From the NCBI GenBank assembly GCA_047967505.1, contig CM106538.1: a stretch of DNA of 64,000 nucleotides, one strand, 5' to 3'. The notes beneath the pieces were generated by a model. It made no database searches and had not been told where the DNA came from. It saw only the letters and a list, made by a program, of their open reading frames with translations. The position numbers and the translations under genes are program-made. Origin of the DNA: Dipteris shenzhenensis (Eukaryota; Polypodiophyta; Polypodiopsida; Gleicheniales). Positions 48,510 to 60,861 of the stretch are shown in pieces; the stretch's first letter is position 1, and the number at the start of each line of letters is the position of its first letter.

Positions 48510-49394
48510 CTACGAAATCTTTGTCAAGAAACTATATAATAAAGATCTTGATGTCAAAAGGGTGCCTGCCATGTTTGCAACTTCTTTGGGATGAGCAATA
48601 TCATCTGTCCAATCGATGTTAGCATTATGAAGTACATTCCAAGGGCAATTTCTTGAGTTTGCACTTTCTTCAATGCCTTGTGTAAGGATTTGCAAGAATG
48701 ATGAGTATGAGTGTGAAGGAATTAGATCAACTAAGCATTTGATAATGTCTGTATTTTGAGGGTACCTTCATAGAAAACTCATGTTAGCATAAAGATCAAA
48801 TGCATCAAGATTTTCTAGAAGTTGTTTTTCAAAGGACAAGTCCATTTGCAATGACAAACAAATTGGATGTAACACTTGGTCAACAAAGATAGAAATGGAT
48901 CCCAAAGAACATTTGCTTATATTGTTAGGAATGCATTACATATCTCTTTTGAATTGTCAAACATTTGCTTCAAAGCCCATCACATGGCCTAAACTGTTCA
49001 TAGTGAAAGTGCCGCTAAGCTTGATGCAATGAAGCATCGAACAAACAAGAAGAATGCTCTCATTGTGAAGGTCCAAGAAAGGCACCTCCAATGATAGAAT
49101 GCTATCTACATGGGAGCCATGCAACTTGATAGTAACCTCATTAGCTCCACGTGACACTATTGTCCTTGTCAAGCTCGGAGTTTGGATAATGGGTTGCACA
49201 CCATCGCAGCTATGGCAATAAGGTTGGTGTGATGATGTCGATTTAGACTTGTGCTGGCGCAGGCTTCGCAAGAGTACTAGACAAGCTGTGAATTGAGGTT
49301 TGTTAATTGAAGCAATCCGCTCACTTGCAAAGCAAAATGAATAAACCACCCTACATCGGTGGGCACGGGGTCCACAGCTGTGGTCAACTAACAC
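48510..49394 (-). pseudogene. Unidentified 295-codon pseudogene with three in-frame stops
   Basis: 48957-49394 and 48510-48695 lie in the same frame. The interval between reads coding-like and is interrupted by three stops (TGA, TAA, TGA). Residues such as 'ILSLEVPFLDLHNESILLVC' and 'DWTDDIAHPKEVANMAGTLL' look like degraded coding sequence rather than random translation. It lies 170 bases upstream of the Helitron Rep frame on the same strand, so it could be host sequence carried by that Helitron or a neighbour broken by it. Family not recognised. Confidence 0.45.
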
Positions 49395-49708
49395 ATGTCA
49401 CATACATGCACCCAACCACATGCTAGGACATGAGGCCCCAACCTCCAAGATTTGAAGCCATGACCTGGGTGGGGATTGGAAGCCCGATGCCCAAATGACT
49501 AGGCCAAAGCCTTAGAGGCAGCTTTGCTCTCTCGGCCTATTTCCACATCATGAAGGTCCACGCACCTAGGTTCAGGATAACGATAGGCGGAGCGGTGCAC
49601 AAATAGATCCCTGGGTACCGCAATGGGCTGGATGGCCACCGGTGGCTTGGATGTGGATGTCAAGCACCTGAGTGGGTGGAAATAGGACTTCTAGAGACTT
49701 GTTTGTAT

Positions 49709-49746
<38 letters not shown>

Positions 49747-50318
49747 AGATTAAAAAGTCCCATCAATAATTGAGCCATACAATTAATTCCATCAATTGGA
49801 TAAAAAGTAAAAAAAGGAAAACACATAAGGAAAAAATGTTTGAGACATCTAAGTTGAAAAATGCAACAACTAGAGTTTGCAAAATTTTCAATCAAAATTA
49901 ATAATTTTTAATAATATTGAGTTTGATAAATATAATATTGAAAAAAGATGTCGAATCCTCACGTAGTCCAGGTCCGGAGGTCAAGGTCCACTTACCTACC
50001 ACCATCCAAACAAACTAGGTGTTAGAACATCATAGTTACGTTTGGGTAGACAGGTAATGCCTGTTTTTCCCAACTTGTTATCGCTTTACCTAGGAATATA
50101 GAAAACCATATGGATTCTTAGATAATTAATTTTTTTTGAAGCCACAAGTGAAGTTTAAGTCACAAGTGGAGAAGGAGAAAATGAGTAAATGGGTTGAGAA
50201 AGGATTAGAGGAGGTATGGGATGATTAGTGGGCTTGATGTGTGGGGTGGTTAAAAAGAGAGTGTAAAGGGGGGATTTCACAGGGGTACATGAATGAATAA
50301 TTCATAATTGGGGAAGTA

Positions 50319-50358
<40 letters not shown>

Positions 50359-50440
50359 AATAAGTGTTTGTGTGTGTGAGATACATTTACTAATCAAAAT
50401 TATTTTTTTTGTATGTGTGTGTGTGTGTGTTTTTTTTTTC
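49395..50440. other. Spacer with GT microsatellites
   Basis: No gene. (GT)n runs at 49713-49743, 50323-50354 and 50415-50430. The last one marks the point where copia homology begins on the minus strand. Confidence 0.6.
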
Positions 50441-50449
50441 TCAAAAGAG

Positions 50450-52100
50450 GAGAAATTATGGGATTTTTTGTGTGAATGAAGCTAGTATTCTGAACAAGTA
50501 TCCTTCCTTGTCTAGCTGATATCCTCTAGATTTGTCTCTGGTTGTGCATTCATCTCCATCAAAGATGACTCTATAATTGTGTTCTGTCATTTTCCCATTT
50601 GACAAGAGGTTCTTGTTGCGCTTCAAAACATAGAGTACATCTTTCACCAATCCTTTTGTACCAATGAAATTGTTTATAGGGACAATGCCTTCCCTAGAAT
50701 TGGATTTGGTGTGTTATCTGCCTTGTGGGGGATAATGTTCTTCTATCATTATAATGGTTACATCTCTGCGAATCATTCCTAATGCTTTGTCATATGAGGT
50801 GATGCGCCACAACTGATGTATCAAGGATCCTGATCTGCTTGATCAACTTGATAGTAGCTGCATTCCCCTTTGGAATTGCAATCAATGTTAAGGTATACCG
50901 TATCAATCTTATGCATATCCTCACTTGTAAGAAACATATTTTGAGTTCCATTAGCACAATGACTGAGACTTGAATTTCCACCGCGGTGATTTACTCTTTC
51001 ACAAAAATTCCCTCAATTCCTACTAGATTGACCTTCCTGGTCAAACTGTTTCTTGCGGGGCAATCTCTTTCATAGTGTCCAAACTTTTGATAGTAGTTGC
51101 ACTGAATGTTTGACATGTTGGTGGATGCATTCCCTCTTCCTTAAAATCTTCCTCTGTTGGAATGATTTCCTCTTGGATGCTTATGATGATGTTGTTGAGG
51201 ATGCTGATGCTAAAGCTGGCTTTGATGATGATGATGATGACCACTTCACTGAGATGCTCTACCTCTACCTCTGCCTCTACTTCTATCTAAAGCTATGAAT
51301 TCTTGATCATTGGAATGACCTTTGCGTGCTTGAATGACCTGAGTCATGAGTTCTCCACCAAGTAACACTAACTGTAATTCTTTCAGTGTTGGAATTTCCT
51401 ATTGAATGGCAATACTCTGGACTAAATTCTTATATACCTCTCCTAGTCCATTCAAGATGACTTGAACCATCTCTATGGGATACATAGTCTCTCCTACTGT
51501 TGTAAGTTGATTGTTGTAATACTTGATTTTGAGTAAGTAAGCATGATCAGTTTGATTGCTATTGCAAAATCTCTAGTTGATTTAGTTTCTCACTGTGAGA
51601 ATCATGGATGGTTCTTAGACTCATAAAGAGCTACAAACATATCCCATGCTTCTTTGGATGTCTTCACTGTGTTGAGCTATCCTAGCATATGACATCTTGC
51701 ATATTCTGCTTGATCAAATGATATGCATATTTATCTTTCTTCTCCCATCTTGCTTGTGATCGAGCAATACAAGATCTGCTGTAGCTATGGACACTGTTGG
51801 TGTAGGTGTAGACCTACTGCTTATGCTGCGACAATGGTAGGAGCTTCTGCTATACCATCAGATGGTTTTAGTGTAGACCCATCAACATACTTCCATTTTT
51901 CTTGAAGTACAAGAATGGTCTCCTTTCGATATTTCCATGTGCCATAATTTGAGTTCTATAACTTAGCAGATGCCTTCAAATTGAAGTTATAGTCGTACAC
52001 ATGGTGCAAGAAATGTACTCATAGTGCCTATGAATATCACTGTCTGAGTCAACTACAAAACAATGATCTATCTTAACTAAAATCTGAACTATCAATGAAG
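50450..52100 (-). mobile_element. gag-pol: Internal fragment of a decayed Ty1/copia element
   Basis: Minus strand. 50456-50650 reads 'VKDVLYVLKRNKNLLSNGKM' then 'DGDECTTRDKSRGY', the protease/pre-integrase region of copia elements. Near 51041-51120 the zinc knuckle reads 'CNYYQKFGHYERDC', with the second Cys mutated to Tyr. 51.3-52.1 kb carries a multiply frameshifted gag. Protease is mostly broken; integrase core, reverse transcriptase and LTRs are absent. The fragment ends abruptly at the GT microsatellite near 50430. Confidence 0.78.
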
Positions 52101-52555
52101 ATAAAACTACAATATATAATCCAATCTATTACAAGGTTTGTGGCAAATGATGTCAAGAATATCTAAGAGGCTTTACAAGGTTTAAATAAATTGCACAATG
52201 CTAGAAAACAGCCAATAGGTTTTACAATGGTGGCATGTGAGTGTAAAATTAAATCATGTGCAATTTGCCGAATAATGATCAATTGTCCAATGCCTTTGAA
52301 AACTCTAGTGTCTGCTCACTGAACTGTGGAATGTCGGGTTTCAGGACATGTGATGATGTGAAACCGCATGTGAGCATATGGATTGACTCCAAGTAGGAAC
52401 TATTTGAACATGGCTTTGATTGGCTACTTTGGAGCTCTCTCCTCCAAGGATGAGCTACGCTACTCTGATCTAGTTCTAGACCAACCATCGAGTGATGAAA
52501 AACCAATAAATAATTGCTTTTTCTTTGTTCTTTTTAGGTTTCGATAGCTTTGCCC

Positions 52556-53757
52556 ATTTGTGCTGCTATGCCATACATAGCAAGAAAGGGGGGACTTCAC
52601 CTTCCTAAAAATATTAGATGAAAGCTATATATATATTTGTATGATTAGAATATATCCAATTGTACGATGAAAGTTATACTTAAAAGCTCAACAAAAAATC
52701 CTTAAAATCAAAAGCGCTTAGACAATAATTGAAGTTAAAATCAGTGCAACCTGATGTACTAATCACAGGTCTAGCTCAATACATATAACCTTTTCTTGGG
52801 AGATGGGGTCAATTGAACATAACTTACAAAAACCTGACATTCATGTAAGGCCTTCTTTAAATATGATACATAATGAGGGAGTCCACTTGGGGTTAAAACT
52901 TTGCATGTAACCAAATTTTATACGTAATTTATACATATATATACCTTTGTAACTAATAGCATGAAGTACAATTGATGCCTTGTTACCAAGGCAAACAGTC
53001 CCAATACCTGCACTCAAATTATCCCTCTTTGCCCTTGACAAAAAGGCCAGTTACACTTTCCGATGTACATAACAATGGGAGCATATGACACCTGTCTTTC
53101 AGAGCTGCAAGGCTCATAATGCTACAAGCCCGCCACATTCTGCCTGGGAGCACCCATATTTTTATATAATGCCGTGGCTATACCAATGTTTAAACTGACC
53201 AATGTTGAAAATAAAAGATGAAAGTTATATAGACCTTAGTACGACTACAATATATCCAATCGCACGATGAAAGTTCTACTTCAAAGCTCAACAAAAAATC
53301 CTTGAATAAAAAGCGCTTAGACAATAATTAAAGTTAAAATCAATGCAACGTGATGCAATAATCACAGGTCTAGCTCAGTACGTATGACCCTTTCTTGGGA
53401 GACGGGGTTAATTGAACATAACTTACAAACACCTGACATTCATGTAAGGCCTCCTCTAAATGTGATATATAATGTGGGAGTCCACTTGGGGTTAAAACTG
53501 TGCATGTAACCAAATTTCATACGTAAGTTATAACATAAGTACAATTGATGCCTTGTTACCAAGGCAAGGAGTCCCAATACCTCCTCTCAAATTATCCCTC
53601 TTTGCCCTTGACAAAAAGGCCAGTTACACTTTCTGATGTACATAAGGATCCACTGACAATGGGAGCACATGACACCTGTCTTTCAGAGCTGCAAGACTCA
53701 TAATGCTACAAGCCTGCCACATTCTGCCTGGGAGCACCCATATTTTTATATAATGCT
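52556..53757 (+). repeat. Two tandem copies of the ~0.6-kb repeat (array 2)
   Basis: Same unit and orientation as 27974-29145. Landmarks 'cattcatgtaaggcct' (about 52839 and 53430), 'gggagtccacttggggttaa', 'tgccttgttaccaaggcaa' and 'cacccatatttttatataatg'. Copies here resemble each other more than those of array 1, for example in the shared 'acattctgcctgggagcacc'. Confidence 0.88.
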
Positions 53758-53759
53758 GC

Positions 53760-54450
53760 CACCATCCCAAAGGGACAATTGCATATTGCATGCTGCTAGG
53801 TTTTAGGTTATCTGACCTGACCTGACTTATATACCACTTTCATTATCTTCCTGTACCAATAATTAGAGTACAATCTGAATATCTACACCTCAAGTCTGCT
53901 GCTCTCTCTGTGTCGTTTGAGAGGTCTACTGTGGGATACTCTGTAGACAGATCAAAATAATGATGATGTTCCTGTACTGAGATAGAATTACAAACCATGG
54001 ACAGCATAATATGCCATTGTGAGATTGCATGCAAAATCTTGTTCCTATAGGTGATTGTAGCATTGTGGACCCAAGCCATGAATACCGTATATTGAATACA
54101 GGATTGCCCTGAAGCCTTGCAGCATTCTACCTCTAAATACACTTTGATTTTGTGCTGTATACCCACCTTTCACTGGTGGGCCACTGAGAGAGAAATCTTA
54201 GACAAATGAGTAGAACCCTGATCTTGCACTTTTAAGACAAGGCTCTAAATCTAGCAGTATGTAGACAAACCTGAACGACACATTGCATCTCATCCAGCAA
54301 CCTTGGGAATCATCTAACAGAACTGGTCAGTGGAAGTCTTTGATGAATCGCCAGGCAGCACATAACTTCAGCCCAAATGGTGTACTTCCCTGCTTCCGTT
54401 TTGAGAACCAATGTGTGCAATCTTACATTTTCAACCAACCTATGTGAAAT
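53760..54450. other. Likely 3' flank or UTR of the spliced gene at 54.5 kb
   Basis: No recognisable protein. The sequence lies directly beyond the stop codon of the minus-strand exon pair and may include its 3' UTR. The 107-residue frame at 53843-54166 has no motif. Confidence 0.35.
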
Positions 54451-54747
54451 TCACAACCGCAGAATCGTGCGAAGTGTATCTGATAAATTCTGAACCTTTT
54501 GAGCTTCCTGTCCTGCTTGCCATCCTTGAAGAGGCATTTCTTCATAGCAGCTGTAAAGCATGTGCAAAACATTACCCAAAGGAATAAGAAACAGAGAAAA
54601 AACTAATGGTAGCAAAAACAGCATATGATCTGTACTTTGCTTCAGATATGCAAACACTTACAGTTTATGGTATGCCAAAGCTCGGGCTAGGTTTGGTAGT
54701 GTTGTGCTTGTTGCAAGGCGTTTACTAACACTTGGTGGAAGTGGCAT
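54451..54747 (-). CDS. Two terminal exons of an unidentified protein
   Basis: Exon 54662-54747 begins with ATG right after a TTGTTCAG acceptor and ends before a consensus donor GTAAGT. Exon 54451-54550 follows a TGCTTTACAG acceptor and ends in TGA. Exon one is 86 bases (28 codons plus two bases); exon two supplies the missing base and 33 codons, so the frame joins exactly. The joined 61 residues include 'LARALAYHKLCYEEMPLQGW' and end 'LSDTLRTILRL'. It is hydrophilic and probably helical, with no known motif. It could be the 3' end of a larger gene whose upstream exons were not found, or a small protein starting at this ATG. A (GA)n run at 54776-54800 lies just 5' of the acceptor. Confidence 0.5.
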
Positions 54748-55479
54748 CTGAACAAGTGAAGTGAAACCATATGAGGGAGAGAGAGAGAGAGAGAGAGAGA
54801 ATTCGTGCTTAACAAAGCTATAAATGTCATCTTAGATCAGAAATCTGCTTCAAAAGACCAGTGTTTTTTAGATTTAAAGCAACAGGACAGAGGGACAGAC
54901 GTGTAGCCAAAAATTAAAAATCTATATCAGACGGCGTCATCATTGCTGGGTGCATTTGCAAGTGAAGCTTTGCTTGCAACCTGCTAGAGCACTTTCGTTG
55001 ACACTTTTGGGTCAACTGACGTGGCGTTACAAGATCAAAGCTCTATCCACCTACATGTTTATCATCTCCGCATTGCCAATGTCTGTTTGCCCCTTTTTTT
55101 TTGGGTAGATCATTCTCTAACCCCAGACTTTGAGAACAAGTCTCTCGCAGCTAACGTTATACCTCTATAATGATTTTTATGCTCACACTGATTTCTTATC
55201 GCCCCTTCTTCAATGTTGCTGCTATTTCAGCCTGCACGCCTACTAAGAGCTCATTATTCAGTGGTATCTGCTCATCGCTCCTGTCTCGCTGCTCCATATG
55301 TACCATAGTGCAGTCCGTTGCTTTCAATGGACGTCCATTAGAGACTGCTGCTACTGCATCTCTCTCAGACGGTATTTATTTGATACCTTCATAAATTTGG
55401 GGCACGCACTGCCATTGTCGTTGGCTGCTGCAGAGATTGATTTTAATCAGTTTTTACTTCAACATCGTTTCTATCAGTA

Positions 55480-56210
55480 TCCCAAAATATGGCATATTGA
55501 GAAATTCTCCAGCACCGGATTTGCTATTTGGAAGACAAAGATGCAGCTCTTTCTCATGCAGGAAGGCATGTGGCAAGCTGTCACCCCTAAAGAATCAGAG
55601 CAGCTATGCGACAACCCAGCCCGACGTAAGGCTTGGAAAGACAAGAATGATAGTGCGTTGGTGATCTCACTGATAATCTACTCCATCATCTGGACCTCAC
55701 CAAACTGCCAAAGAGCTATGGATAGGTCTTGAAGCAGCCTTTGGCAGCAATCTAAACAATTCCAAGCTATTTCTCAAGATGCAATTGTGTAGCATGACGC
55801 ATCAAGGTCAGATAGTCTTTAAACAACACATGGATGCCCCTCAAAAGCCCGTCGTATAATGCTGATAAGAAGGCTTCCCTTCTTAACAGCCTCATTCATG
55901 AAGAAAGATTTTGGGAAACTCTACGAGCCATGAAAGTAGGACGAGGAATGTCCTATGAGGAGATGATAGTAGTTTTTATGAGGAAGACCGGCATAAGCTC
56001 GACACTGACTTATCTACAAGGGCTTACCTCACCAAAGAGATGCAACTACTGCAAAAAGCTTTGTCACATGATTGACCAGAGCTACAAGAAGTTGGGCAAG
56101 CAACAGGACAAACACCATGCTCAACTTGCAACCACTTCTTACCCTGACTCAGACAATGCCTCAGAGCCCTCAAACAACCAAAGAAAATGCCATGACAGTC
56201 ACTGTTGACA
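55480..56210 (+). pseudogene. gag: copia gag fragment
   Basis: The 55298-55732 frame contains 'KFSSTGFAIWKTKMQLFLM', the gag N-terminal signature with the conserved Trp-Lys. After a frame break, 55834-56208 carries capsid-like 'MSYEEMIVVFMRKTG' and a ruined zinc knuckle 'CNYCKKLCHMIDQS' (Gly to Cys, last Cys to Ser). No protease, integrase or reverse transcriptase follows. Confidence 0.75.
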
Positions 56211-56259
56211 CACCGTCTCTTGATAGTGATAACCAGTGCGATGAGTGGGCTTTCTAAGC

Positions 56260-56955
56260 CCTCTACCTTTTATCTTCCAAATAATTTCTGCAGGGATGCT
56301 CTGCCCGGATTGCAAAATACGAAATGATATGTATTCTTTAGCGTGTGTTCTATTGCATTTTGCATTGGTTTTTCTTCGGGACAGTTATCCTTTAACAGGG
56401 GGGGAACAAGGGGGAAGAAGGGGGGGGGGGCGGGGGGAATGCAACCTGTGGATCTTGTCCCATGGCTTTTGAGTCGAGCCCAAGAGCCATGCTTAAGTAT
56501 AAACCTCTAATTATGTGCATACGCCTTTGCGCCATGCTGGACTTTATCGAGCCTCTGCGCCATGCTGGACTTTATGGAGCCATGCGTATAATTAAGTTCT
56601 ACTGTTCGCCTCTAAGCTGAACATGCCATGTTCTCACTTGTGATTTCCTAAAATACTCTCCAAGGGATTAGATATACCTTTGTAGAATATATCGAATCAT
56701 ACAAATTTAGACTTTTTGTTGTTCTAAAAGTCCAAAAATCTACACACTCCTCGCCCTTGGCTCATAGAGGTTGTGGCTCTATGGAGGTGTCCCAATTAAG
56801 TTTTTGCAGTGGGACCTTGGGGAATGGGAATGGATAGATGAAGGGCACCGAGAGAAGGGCATCCCCTTCTTTCGTTACACGGTTAGTAATGCCAGGAAAT
56901 TCTAGCTCAGCTGTAGGGGTTGGAGGCCCACCAGAGCTCATCATTGGGAGAACTT
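56260..56955. other. Spacer with poly-G tract
   Basis: A G-rich run at about 56397-56438 and a short tandem repeat 'gcgccatgctggactttat' (near 56530 and 56560). No gene seen. Confidence 0.55.
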
Positions 56956-56959
56956 TCAG

Positions 56960-57800
56960 ATTCCTGCTGACTAGCAAAAAAAATTTTGGCAGAGACTCCA
57001 AAAATCCCACCGGAATAGAAAAATCACTCTCTTCTTTTGGCTTTCTATTCATGGTGGGATAGCAATAAACCATTGGAGGTCCAAGTTCGGAGCCGACCCT
57101 TCTTGCCCTCGCTGCCTTTCTACTTTGGAGACAATACAACACTGCCTTTGGGATTGCAGACAGGCGAGAATCATATGGAAGGGGATTGCAAGACTTTTCA
57201 GCACTTTTGTTTGCCTACCTTTCTATATGACCTGGGGATCAATGGCTTGGCTTACTCTTTCAGGGCCCCAGGTATTTTTTGAGAGACTTGATTCCTCTTG
57301 GGCTATTCACATCCGACGACACCTTGTGGAGTCGTGCTCTCTAGAGGATGTTCCGGCCACTCTTTTCAGGGCTGCTCACTCCTCGGTCGACTCTCCATGG
57401 GAGATCCTAGCTAGCATTGCAGCATGGCACATTTGGAGAGCCACATGCACTGAGGCTTTGGAGGGTTCTCAGGTTCACCCTTCTCAGATCTTGGCCAGTA
57501 CTTGGACAGATACGATACATACTCTGATGGCCATTTGGGCGACCATGCAAGGATCATCTCGAGCAACCTCCTCTAGGAGAGTTACTTTTCTCAAAGATTG
57601 GAGAGACTCTCCCTTCTTCGCTGAGACTTCTACAGGGTTGAGATGGCATTTTCAACCTCAGCCTTGGTTTCTTTCTACCTCATTCCTTTGAGGTGTTTTT
57701 TATTACATGCTTAGCATGGTGTATTTCCGCACAGAGCTTGCTCTAGCGGGTTTCTTTCTTACTTAATAGAAGTCTCTTTTTTGAAAAAAATAAATAAATC
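56960..57800 (+). mobile_element. 3' end of a LINE-type non-LTR retrotransposon
   Basis: The plus-strand frame through 57691 shows 'LFFWLSIHGGIAINHWRSKF', then 'CPRC' and 'ETIQHCLWDC', the reverse-transcriptase-associated zinc-binding (zf-RVT) domain that ends many plant LINE ORF2 proteins. The tail 'AAWHIWRATCTEALEG' is typical of the segment after it. A stop follows at 57689-57691, then an A-rich end 'aaaaaaataaataaa' near 57783. Endonuclease and the reverse transcriptase core are missing upstream, as expected from 5' truncation during target-primed insertion. Confidence 0.8.
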
Positions 57801-57987
57801 TACACAAAATAAAAGAGAAAACGAAAGAGAAGAAAAAAGAGGTAACAAAAACTTTTTTGAAAAACAAAAGGAAGACATATTTAGCAAGCAAAGCAGCACT
57901 TATGTCGTCATCAGTGCCCAAGCATAAGCAGCTATATTGGGTTTCTAAAGACCCCATGGAGTCTCTTGGGCAAACCCAATGCTTACT

Positions 57988-58091
57988 AAAATACGTCAAA
58001 AATAAACAAAAGAGAGAGAAAACAAGAAATAAAGAAGAAAGGAAGAAGGTGACTAAGCAAAATTAAACAAGCAAATCAAGAAACAAAATCT
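57988..58091. repeat. A-rich direct repeat, copy 1
   Basis: 'ttactaaaatacgtcaaaaa' followed by 'gaagaaaggaagaagg/ttgactaagcaaaa'; copy 2 is at 59427-59545, about 1.44 kb away in the same orientation. The interval holds the probable solo LTR and a GA repeat unit, so the pair marks a segmental duplication or an insertion boundary. Confidence 0.8.
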
Positions 58092-58593
58092 TCCAAGGAA
58101 TTAGACACTACCTATTTCTAGGTAAGACCTTCCCATAGAATTTCATTTATGTTTCATGTCATAAGCTTAGCCACCCATGACCACAAGGGGGATATGTTAG
58201 ATATGATCGCGTGTGTGTTTGAGAATGGTGTGAGATATTGTGTGTTTGAAGGGTCAATTGACCTTTGGGAGTGGATAAGCTCATGCACATGACATCATAG
58301 GTGATGTCAAAAGGTTCAGCCCTTGTGGCTCTATGTACTTGGATCCTATCTATGATCATCGCACTCGATCTTTTGGTGTTATCAGCTTGCCCATTGCATA
58401 CTTCCTCTCTCTCTCATGGCACTTCTTCTTCACCCATCATAGCCTCGTGCTTCAACATTGCCTGTGTTCTCTAAGAGTGTGTGCGAATAGCTACCATATA
58501 TGTGCTCCACAAAGAGAGAGAGAGAGAGAAAGAAACAAATATTACCGTCTTCAAAAGGCCTCACAGTCTTAGACAACATAGAGGTAGGTTGGT

Positions 58594-59327
58594 TGTTAGG
58601 CAAACACTACTCTGCAGCAGAAGATGAGCCCCGAGATCTCGAAACACTTAATGCGGAACACAACTCACTCCATGTGCTTAAAGAGAGAACACTTTTGATA
58701 TGAAAAGAATATACAGAAATATTCAGCAAAACAAAATCTCATAAATAGAGTAAAGGCCAAGTACAAAATACAGCCAGAAATTGTGACAACACTTTCAGCA
58801 AACAAGCACTGAGGTAAGACACCAAGAACAGGCTCTATTTGCTGCTGTAGACTTCTTCTAGATCAGCGTGTGTCCTCAATGGACATCAGTGGCTGCTCTA
58901 GGTGAGTCTGCTACTACTCTTCTTGTGCACCACAGTCCGCTCTTCTACAGTGGGTAGATCTGTCGTGTGCTCCTGGACTATCCAAAGACTCCTCAACTTT
59001 GAGAACTGTGTCTGGAGCACTCTCCTATGCTCTCCCAACAGTCTGCTGCTTTGCCACTGGGAGGAGGCTGTTTCGCCTAGAATGCCCCCCCAAGGGAGAC
59101 CTTTTATAGGGCTGGAAAGCCCCATCAACTTAACACCTGCTCACAGACTGGCCGACTGGTCTGTGAGCAGACCCACTGCCCACAGATTGGGCAAACCCAG
59201 TCTGTGGCTTTCCTCTCGGCCCATCTGCCTACAGGTCTATCTACTCTCATATATGCTGAGGTGTCAACCCCTGAGCTCTCCTCATTTAGGGGCTCACAGA
59301 TGGGTCATTAACCCTATTTCTCCAACA
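58594..59327 (-). repeat. Probable solo LTR
   Basis: On the minus strand it starts TGTTGGAGAAATAGGG at 59327 and could end GCCTAACA at 58594, giving TG...CA ends over 734 bases. It contains CTATAAAAGG (TATA box, 59101-59108). Flanking sequence on both sides belongs to the GA-anchored repeat ('aggcctca' left, 'gggcctatgagacaaa' right), as if the LTR had inserted into such a unit. No primer site or internal region adjoins. The left edge is uncertain. Confidence 0.45.
59101..59108 (-). promoter_or_regulatory. TATA box in the probable solo LTR
   Basis: Reads TATAAAAG on the minus strand, within a moderately GC-rich LTR-like sequence. Confidence 0.4.
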
Positions 59328-59426
59328 TACGGGCCTATGAGACAAAAAATACATCGAAAATTGATACGAGTACAAGCTATTTTGAGCTGGTGCAGGTTAG
59401 ACTAAGACTATATATACCTTTGTTAC

Positions 59427-59545
59427 TAAAATACGTCAAAAAAAAAAAAAAAAGCAAAGCAAAGGAGAAAGAAAACAAGAAATAAAGAAGAAAGGAAGAA
59501 GTTGACTAAGCAAAAATAAACAAGCAAATCAAGAAACAAAATCAA
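59427..59545. repeat. A-rich direct repeat, copy 2
   Basis: Partner of 57988-58091, with an expanded A-run. Confidence 0.8.
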
Positions 59546-59559
59546 CCAAAAAACAGAAA

Positions 59560-59613
59560 TAAATCTCTCTCTCTCTCATAGGCCCGCGAGGCCTCTTGCA
59601 AACATTAATGCAT

Positions 59614-59661
<48 letters not shown>

Positions 59662-60595
59662 AATGAAAGAAAGAATTTACAAAATGAATGAATTATTTAA
59701 AACATAAAAAACTATATGAACCCCTCACACTTATGTACCACTTCCTACAAAGATGCAAAATCATATGCCTAACTTAGAAAGCAAGATGCTCGCAAATATG
59801 CTAAGTACTGACAAGAACTGACCCTGGTGCAAGGGCACACTAAGAGCCTCGAGCTGAGCATCACATCTCAAAAGGAAGATATAGATATAGAAGTGGGAGG
59901 GAGAGAGAAAGAAAGAGAAATATTAATGTCCTCGGGAGGCCTCGCAGGCCTATGGACAAAGTACATCATGAGACAAGAGCTCATACAAGCCTCGGTGGGC
60001 TAAAGCAAAGGGCACGCTAGGGCCCTTGCTGAGTGCTATGCTAAGCTAAGCTTCAAGAGCTCAAGAGCTCAAACAAAACTCAGATGCACACTCAAAGCTA
60101 GGACTCAAAAGCCGAAACCTAGCACCGTCCAGTGGACTGCAAAGATATCCCGAATTTGCATTTGTTGACTTGTCTCTCGCAGTGGGAGAGGATGTGGTCT
60201 CCTTGATCTCTATATATCCAATGGGCTATGTCAACAGTGATGCCTCGTCTCTGGTGGCCTCCTATGAGAGTTGAGAAAGGTCGGACCTGGATTGTGTGCG
60301 CTTTGGTCACCCTCTAAGTCGTCTGTGATCTCTGCGTCCCTCGCTAGGCAGCGTAGCATCGACTCTCCCTACTCACCCACAATTCCTCATATCAGCTAGC
60401 TCCTCCTCCTCCACCCCACTATGTCCTGGAGCTGACTTGATTGCATAAAAGTCTGTGACACGTTGTGTTCAGCCTACCTCAGCATCCTGCAGTAGGGTCT
60501 CATCATGCTGCTCTTTGATCTGTCACAATAGTGTCTCTCTGTGTCGTCGCATCCCAATAAGATAGAGCCCAATGCAAACCTGGTCATGGAAGTGG

Positions 60596-60646
<51 letters not shown>

Positions 60647-60815
60647 AACGTTTGCAGGAGGCCTCGTGGGCCTATGAGACAAAGTACAAAACCAAAAACT
60701 AACTCATACAAGCCGCTATGGGCTGAAGCAAAGGGATCACTAAGGCCCTTGCTGAAAGCTAAAGTGCTAAACTAGTAAGCAAAATAGCAGAAGAGTATCA
60801 GGGAGCTAACGCTCC

Positions 60816-60861
<46 letters not shown>

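Noticed and set aside
49572-49895. 107-residue minus-strand frame with a His/Thr repeat
   Set aside because: The repeat is the GT microsatellite; no domain around it.
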